This document shows, one piece after another, positions 9,506 to 13,350 of a stretch of DNA of 13,350 bases. The position numbers and the translations under genes were made by a program. Positions within the stretch are counted from its first letter, which is position 1. The number at the start of each line of letters is the position of its first letter. This DNA comes from Beroe ovata (taxonomy: Eukaryota > Ctenophora > Nuda > Beroida > Beroidae): contig CAMPET010000004.1 in assembly GCA_946803715.1 (NCBI GenBank), positions 481,150 through 494,499 on the forward strand. Direction: 5' to 3'. The notes below the pieces were generated by a model, which saw nothing but the letters and a program-made list of their open reading frames with translations, was not told the DNA's origin and did no database searches.

Positions 9506-9635
9506 TGAATGATGAAGAAGCAGTCTGCAATCCAAATTTCAACATATATCAATGCAAGTCTAGCAAACTTTGAAATCCTCTTATGCATTGAGTGCATTGA
9601 TAAGGTTTAAGACAGTTATCTGTTAATACTCCATC

Positions 9636-9686
9636 ATTCATACATTCATGGTGTTTGATCAGTACCATAACCATGAATGAATGAAT
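9636..9686 (+). other. Hairpin in the 3' UTR
   Basis: Arms 9636-9652 and 9670-9686 are reverse complements at 16 of 17 positions, separated by a 17-base loop. The arms contain ATTCATGGT and ACCATGAAT. The hairpin lies about 130 bases after the stop codon and 110 bases before the AATAAA, so it should be in the mature mRNA. It might be an RNA structure affecting stability or localisation, or a small inverted-repeat remnant. Confidence 0.7.
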
Positions 9687-9795
9687 TCAGTATACTCTGA
9701 TCATTATTTTTGTGAGACAACTTTTTTTAAATCAGAAGCATCTTTTCAATCTTTAACTTTTCAATTTTAACTGCAATTTTTAACTATCAATGTGC

Positions 9796-9801
9796 AATAA
9801 A
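9796..9801 (+). terminator. Polyadenylation signal of the coiled-coil gene
   Basis: AATAAA 291 bases after the stop codon. Cleavage would be expected about 10-25 bases on, just at the left border of the mobile-element cluster at 9823. The transcript thus probably ends where the repeats begin. Confidence 0.6.
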
Positions 9802-9822
9802 ATATGCAATCTTGAATTGCTG

Positions 9823-9948
9823 TTGTCTATCGATGATAGACCCTGTCGAGAATTTCGTTTTGCGCGCGCGGCGCAAACTTATTCTCATATGCATTGCATA
9901 GACAGGCTTGCTGACGTATAGCGGTCTAGCAGTAGCATCGCCAGACAA
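9823..9948. mobile_element. Miniature inverted-repeat element, family A, copy 1
   Basis: A 126-base non-coding element with 13-base terminal inverted repeats: TTGTCTATCGATG at the left, and CATCGCCAGACAA at the right, which reads TTGTCTGGCGATG in reverse (11 of 13 match). The interior has a CpG-rich core (TTGCGCGCGCGGCGC) after GACCCTGTCGAGAATTTCG. It is present in the opposite orientation at 10846-10952. No clean target duplication flanks this copy. It has no coding capacity, so it would depend on a transposase made elsewhere. Confidence 0.65.
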
Positions 9949-9968
9949 CGATGCTGCACTGAGCTGCA

Positions 9969-10069
9969 TTGTAGGATTTTACCCTACCGTCGGTGCGCGC
10001 GATTTTCAATCCGCCCCGATAAAATCAGGGATAAAATCCCGCCAGCAAGGGTAGGGTGAAATCCTACAA
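9969..10069. mobile_element. Miniature inverted-repeat element, family B, with 9-base target duplication
   Basis: A 101-base element with 20-base terminal inverted repeats (TTGTAGGATTTTACCCTACC at the left; the right arm 10050-10069 differs at one position). It is flanked by the perfect direct repeat TGAGCTGCA at 9960-9968 and 10070-10078, the mark of cut-and-paste insertion. Removing the element restores a near-palindromic target centred on TGAGCTGCA. The interior holds tandem GATAAAATC units. A 9-base duplication suits the Mutator-like superfamily, but assignment rests on that alone. Confidence 0.8.
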
Positions 10070-10144
10070 TGAGCTGCAGTGCAGTTTGGCAGAGGGCTTA
10101 GCATCGCCAGGCCAGGCAAAAAACGCCTGCCGTGTTCTCGCGCT

Positions 10145-10564
10145 GCGCATTTGGCTTTACAATATAAATAATTAAAACAACATTTTGGTTCTCCACTAAT
10201 AAAAAAGTATGAATTACGTGTGCGTGCACATTGCACAACGCGCATAAATTCGAATCAAGTGTCCAAAGGGGTCATTATGAGCTGTCATTTTTTCGCGCGC
10301 GCACATTTGATTGCCCACTTTTGAAGCTGAGAATTTTGCTCTCAACAGTGGTATTGTCATTTATCTTATGTTATCTTATGATATTTCTTACAAACAGACA
10401 AAAGTTTTTTCCTGCCAACGGCCCAGCGCCGCATAATCAAGATTCTTTCTGTGTTCTGTAGAACAGTAAACTTTAAATTGTGTCCATAATGTTTCTGGTA
10501 TGTATCATCCAATAAGATTGAAGGTCCCATTGGAAATAAAGCTCAATTCAATGATAAATGAATA
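10145..10564. repeat. Direct repeat L
   Basis: A unit of about 420 bases repeated in the same orientation at 10777-11306. It opens GCGCATTTGGCT, contains an AT-rich stretch, a CpG-rich part with TTTCGCGCGCGCAC, an open frame ending at TAG 10459-10461, and an AATAAA at 10535-10540. It stops flush with N 10565. Compared with the other copy it has an extra 15 bases, from a TTATCTTATG tandem. The open frame has no ATG near its start, so an independent protein is unlikely. Confidence 0.85.
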
Positions 10565-10776
10565 NAGTACAGACTTTCATCTTTCTGATGAGATAAAACA
10601 GAGCCAGCTAAGAGTTATACATTCTTCACATTAAAGGCTTGAGTACACCACACTTTCTGGATATTCCGCACATTTAGTGCTGCGCGTTCCCCCAAGATAA
10701 AATATCGCGAAATCAGCGCATAGTGGGGTGCGCATGCAACGTGTGCATGCCATGCAACGCGTGTGCACAAAGACGC

Positions 10777-11306
10777 GCGCATTTGGCTGTACAATAATTA
10801 ATACAACAGTTTGGTTTTTAACACTAATAAAAAGTACTATAAATTGTTGGGCGATGCCAGACCGCTGATGCAAGCCGCGAGAATTCAGAATAAGTGTGCG
10901 CCGCGCGCGCGAAACGAAATAATTCTCGACAGGGTCTATCATCGATCGACAAACTATAAATTACGTGTGCGTGCACATTGCACATGAACGCGCATAAATT
11001 CGAATCAAGTGTCCGAAGTTGTCATTATGAGCTGTCATTTTTTCGCGCGCGCACATTTGATTGCCCACTTTTGAAATTGAGAATTTTGCTCTCAACAGTG
11101 GTATTGTCATTTATGATATTTCTTACAAACAGAGAAAAGGTTTTTCCTGCCAACGGCGCAGCGCCGCATAATCAAGATTCTTTCTGTGTTCTGTAGAACA
11201 GTCAACTATCAATTGTGCCCATAATGTTTCTGTGTTCTGGTATGTATCATCCGATAAGATTGAAGGTCCTATTGGAAATAAAGCTCAATTCAATGATAAA
11301 TGAATA
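10777..11306. repeat. Direct repeat R, interrupted by an insertion
   Basis: Second copy of the unit at 10145-10564, split by a 107-base family A element. Without it the unit is about 410 bases. The open frame corresponding to the one in L ends at 11194-11196 and remains uninterrupted, and the AATAAA is kept at 11277-11282. A 7-base TGTTCTG duplication is specific to this copy. Its right end runs on into unique DNA, unlike L, which stops at an N. Confidence 0.85.
10846..10952. mobile_element. Family A miniature element, copy 2, inserted in repeat R
   Basis: A 107-base insert flanked by the direct repeat ACTATAAATT at 10836-10845 and 10953-10962. Read on the minus strand it starts TTGTCGATCGATGATAG and follows copy 1 (9823-9948) through GACCCTGTCGAGAAT, the CGCGCGCG core, CTTATTCT and GCGGTCT, ending CATCGCCCAAC. 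One terminal repeat has lost about three bases. Repeat L has the uninterrupted site (AAGTATGAATTACG), so insertion followed the L/R duplication or struck one copy only. Confidence 0.75.
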
Positions 11307-11771
11307 TTTTGTTGAGAACATTTGTGTGGCAAAGAAAGAAGGTATAAACATCTTTAAAACATCTTCTGTCTAGTGTTTTTAATTCTTAAATTTCTGAAGT
11401 CATTGTGTAGTGGGACATTTGATCAATTTTATTTGACAGTAGACAAGTAGATTGAGCCTAACATTTATTTGGAAGTTAATATTGGGTGTTTTATTCTATG
11501 TAAAAATGGAGGAACTGAGTTTCACTTTGTTTCATATTTTCTATTATTCTTTCATCTCATATCTGTCCAACGAAAATGCATTGTGGCTTATACCAAGTTT
11601 GTGGCTTTACTCAGTTCTTGACATGTGATAGAAATGATCCCAATGATGCCAAAACCCTATAATTCTTATTGACTCACTACCTTAGTATGAAATTGAGCCT
11701 AACAGATAATGATCATAGAATCTTTAGTCTAAGAGAATAATTGGACTATCATTATTCAATATTTATGCCAC
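11307..11771. other. Spacer between the repeat cluster and the PUF60 promoter
   Basis: About 460 bases of AT-rich DNA with no open frame of note and no repeat I can detect. It is the likely upstream region of the PUF60-type gene. Confidence 0.5.
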
Positions 11772-11779
11772 TATATAAA
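11772..11779 (+). promoter_or_regulatory. TATA box of the PUF60-type gene
   Basis: TATATAAA at 11772-11779, 89 bases before the proposed start codon. Initiation near 11802-11810 would give a 5' UTR of about 60 bases with no upstream ATG. A TTTTCTCAG at 11848-11856 could alternatively be an acceptor ending a 5' UTR intron. Confidence 0.4.
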
Positions 11780-11867
11780 CTCTAGGAGTTTTAGATATTT
11801 AATAAGTCTATGAATTGGATCCAGTCAATCAAGACACATTATCCAAGTTTTCTCAGTAGATACTGAA

Positions 11868-13275
11868 ATGCCCAGACATAGATCTCGCTCCAAGTCACCT
11901 CTTCAGAGAATTAGGAAGAAAGGTCATCTCACTATCATAGAGGTCAGTTTCTGAGTTGAAGATATAATTTACTGGATTGGTGCTAATACAAAGTCCTGGG
12001 GCTCCTTCAGGACGCACCTAGGAAGGCATTTAGGAATTTATAATGCCTCCCTAAGTATTTGGTGAAGTAGTCCCAGATATTTGGAATCCATCATGAGAAC
12101 ATCTCTTGCAGGGCATGTACCAGCCGACTCAAGAGGAGGATAAAAAGATTTATGAAAGTAATCTCTAGATTGAGTTTGATGTTAATATTTGAATGTTAGG
12201 TCGTTTAGAAATTATCAAATAACGTGCTTTCTTTTTACTATTCTCACAGAATACAAGAAGTGGATATCAGAAGTTGAACAGACTGCCGCACCTCCCTTGA
12301 AACACTTGACTCTTGCTGAAACTGAGCTCATGCACAAGGCAAAGAAATTTGCCATGGAATGCTCAGTTCAGGCTGTGAGTTTTGCAGTGATGAGTTATCG
12401 TTATAGGACAGATTTTCTCTGTTGAAATTTTTGGTGAATAATAGTAACATGCAGGTGCTGACAAAGAAACCTATGGATGTTTACAGTAGCATGAGTGATG
12501 AACAGAGATTGCAACAGAGAGACCGAGCTATATCCCTGATGTGCAGAGTTTATGTGGGCAGCATCCATTATGATCTAAATGAGGAGGATCTGAGGAAAGC
12601 GTTCCAACCATTTGGACCAATCAAGGTATTATGGGGGAGGGGACGGTCGCGAACACATTCCAGAATAACTCTGATTACTTTCAGACACTCTAAAACTTCT
12701 AGATAGCATATTTAACGCTTCAAACTGCCAGGGAATCAGTCTGTCATGGGACACAGCAACACTGAGCAAGACAAGGTCTCACAAAGGCTATGCTTTCCTG
12801 GAGTACAACGTGGCAGAGAGTGCTCAGCTAGCACTCGACCAGATGAACGGTGTTATGCTGGGAGGAAAACCTCTCAAGGTACGAGATGCGTTATATTCTC
12901 TATGCATTATATATCAGCATTTGTGCAATATGTTTAGTTTTTACATTCACTGCCGACTATAAAATGCATAAATAATCTCTTGTTCTTGATTTGATAACAA
13001 GGAAATTTTTTCTAACCTTGGTTATGCGAAGTGGCAATTCGGCTTCATTATATCATGAAATAGATAGGTGATAAATGATAATATCACATGCAATAATAAG
13101 ACGCAATTTTGAACTATTGAATTAATCGTTTATCGTTAACCCGAGACCTCTCAATAATGGCATATTGATTCAGTGTGCAAGACCGAGCAATATCCCTGCA
13201 GCTCTGCCACTGATAAAGCAGATCGCGGAGGAGGCAGCTACTCAACCCCGGATATTTGTAGCGTCCATTCATCAG
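11868..13275 (+). CDS. PUF60: PUF60 / Half-pint family splicing factor, 3' end missing
   Basis: Six exons: 11868-11942, 12112-12157, 12250-12374, 12455-12625, 12732-12878 and 13174-13275, with GT-AG introns of 169, 92, 80, 106 and 295 bases. All introns are phase 0 except the second, which is phase 1. They give 222 residues. The start is the first ATG of exon 1. Residues 1-18 are arginine/serine-rich ([12 protein letters not shown]). At about 70-85 the run [15 protein letters not shown] matches the conserved helix before RRM1. RRM1 spans about 112-188, with RNP2 VYVGSI (114-119) and RNP1 KGYAFLEY (157-164). The family linker RPSNIP follows, then [17 protein letters not shown] opens RRM2 at about 214. 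Known family members bind poly-U tracts with U2AF to aid 3' splice-site choice in the nucleus, and end in a U2AF-homology motif, here beyond the window. The loop before RNP1 is about four residues longer than in human. Two residues before RPSNI read CA rather than the usual VG. Confidence 0.93.
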
Positions 13276-13295
13276 GTACACTTTTGTACGATGCT

Positions 13296-13303
13296 TGTGT
13301 GTG

Positions 13304-13336
<33 letters not shown>

Positions 13337-13350
13337 ATATGTATGTGTGT
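13296..13350. repeat. (GT)n microsatellite in PUF60 intron 6
   Basis: TG dinucleotides run to the window edge with one TTTG and one TATATG interruption. They begin about 20 bases after the donor at 13276, so the tract is intronic. Confidence 0.88.

Noticed and set aside
10006-10245. Minus-strand frame of 79 codons in the repeat cluster
   Set aside because: It spans the end of the family B element and unrelated flanking DNA, so it is an accidental frame across an insertion border.
10631-10942. Minus-strand frame of 103 codons
   Set aside because: It crosses the border of repeat R and the family A insertion and is not kept in repeat L; no domain is seen.
1-13350. tRNA, rRNA, CRISPR arrays, bacterial operons or integrons
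   Set aside because: No cloverleaf, no regularly spaced repeat-spacer pattern and no ribosome-binding or operon layout; all solid genes are intron-containing.

Overview
This is nuclear DNA from a eukaryote, most probably an invertebrate metazoan. The genes are split by GT-AG introns, mostly 80 to 550 bases long. One gene is a clear PUF60-type splicing factor, and another joins a PDZ domain to leucine-rich repeats. Spacers are AT-rich and hold (GT)n microsatellites, AATAAA signals and small inverted-repeat transposons. The species cannot be named from the sequence. The gene density and short introns would suit a compact genome such as a sponge, but that is a guess.

Layout, all genes on the + strand. 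261-1940: the 3' part of a gene whose exons (261-355, 532-691, 1240-1940) encode most of a PDZ domain followed by LRRs, with its 5' end off the left edge. 2400-2790: a candidate two-exon coding segment. Its last exon lies in a ~440-base unit repeated immediately downstream (2647-3085 and 3087-3505), and the second copy carries an in-frame stop. 3507-8020: about 4.5 kb with no recognisable gene. It contains a 140-base repeat pair (5707-5846 and 6955-7094), a cluster of TGAGTAA/TTACTCA motifs, and a small minus-strand frame with several CxxC pairs. 8425-9505: a two-exon gene for a 313-residue, lysine/arginine-rich, probably coiled-coil protein of unknown family, with a possible promoter and leader exon upstream and a hairpin in its 3' UTR. 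9823-11306: a CpG-rich island of nested repeats holding two families of miniature inverted-repeat elements, two insertions with intact 9-10 base target duplications, and a ~420-base direct repeat. 11772-13275: a TATA box and the first six coding exons of a PUF60/Half-pint homologue (222 residues, through RRM1 and into RRM2), which continues off the right edge inside a (GT)n-bearing intron.

The genes do not form an operon or an obvious pathway. They look like independent neighbours: one possible scaffold (PDZ-LRR), one unknown coiled-coil protein and one splicing factor.

The four single N bases (3086, 3506, 5847, 10565) each abut the end of a repeat or microsatellite. The duplications beside them may therefore be assembly or haplotype joins rather than real tandem copies.

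No previously undescribed multi-gene system is evident. The strongest unusual items are the PDZ-before-LRR architecture, the nested mobile elements with readable target duplications, the duplicated terminal exon, and the 3' UTR hairpin.
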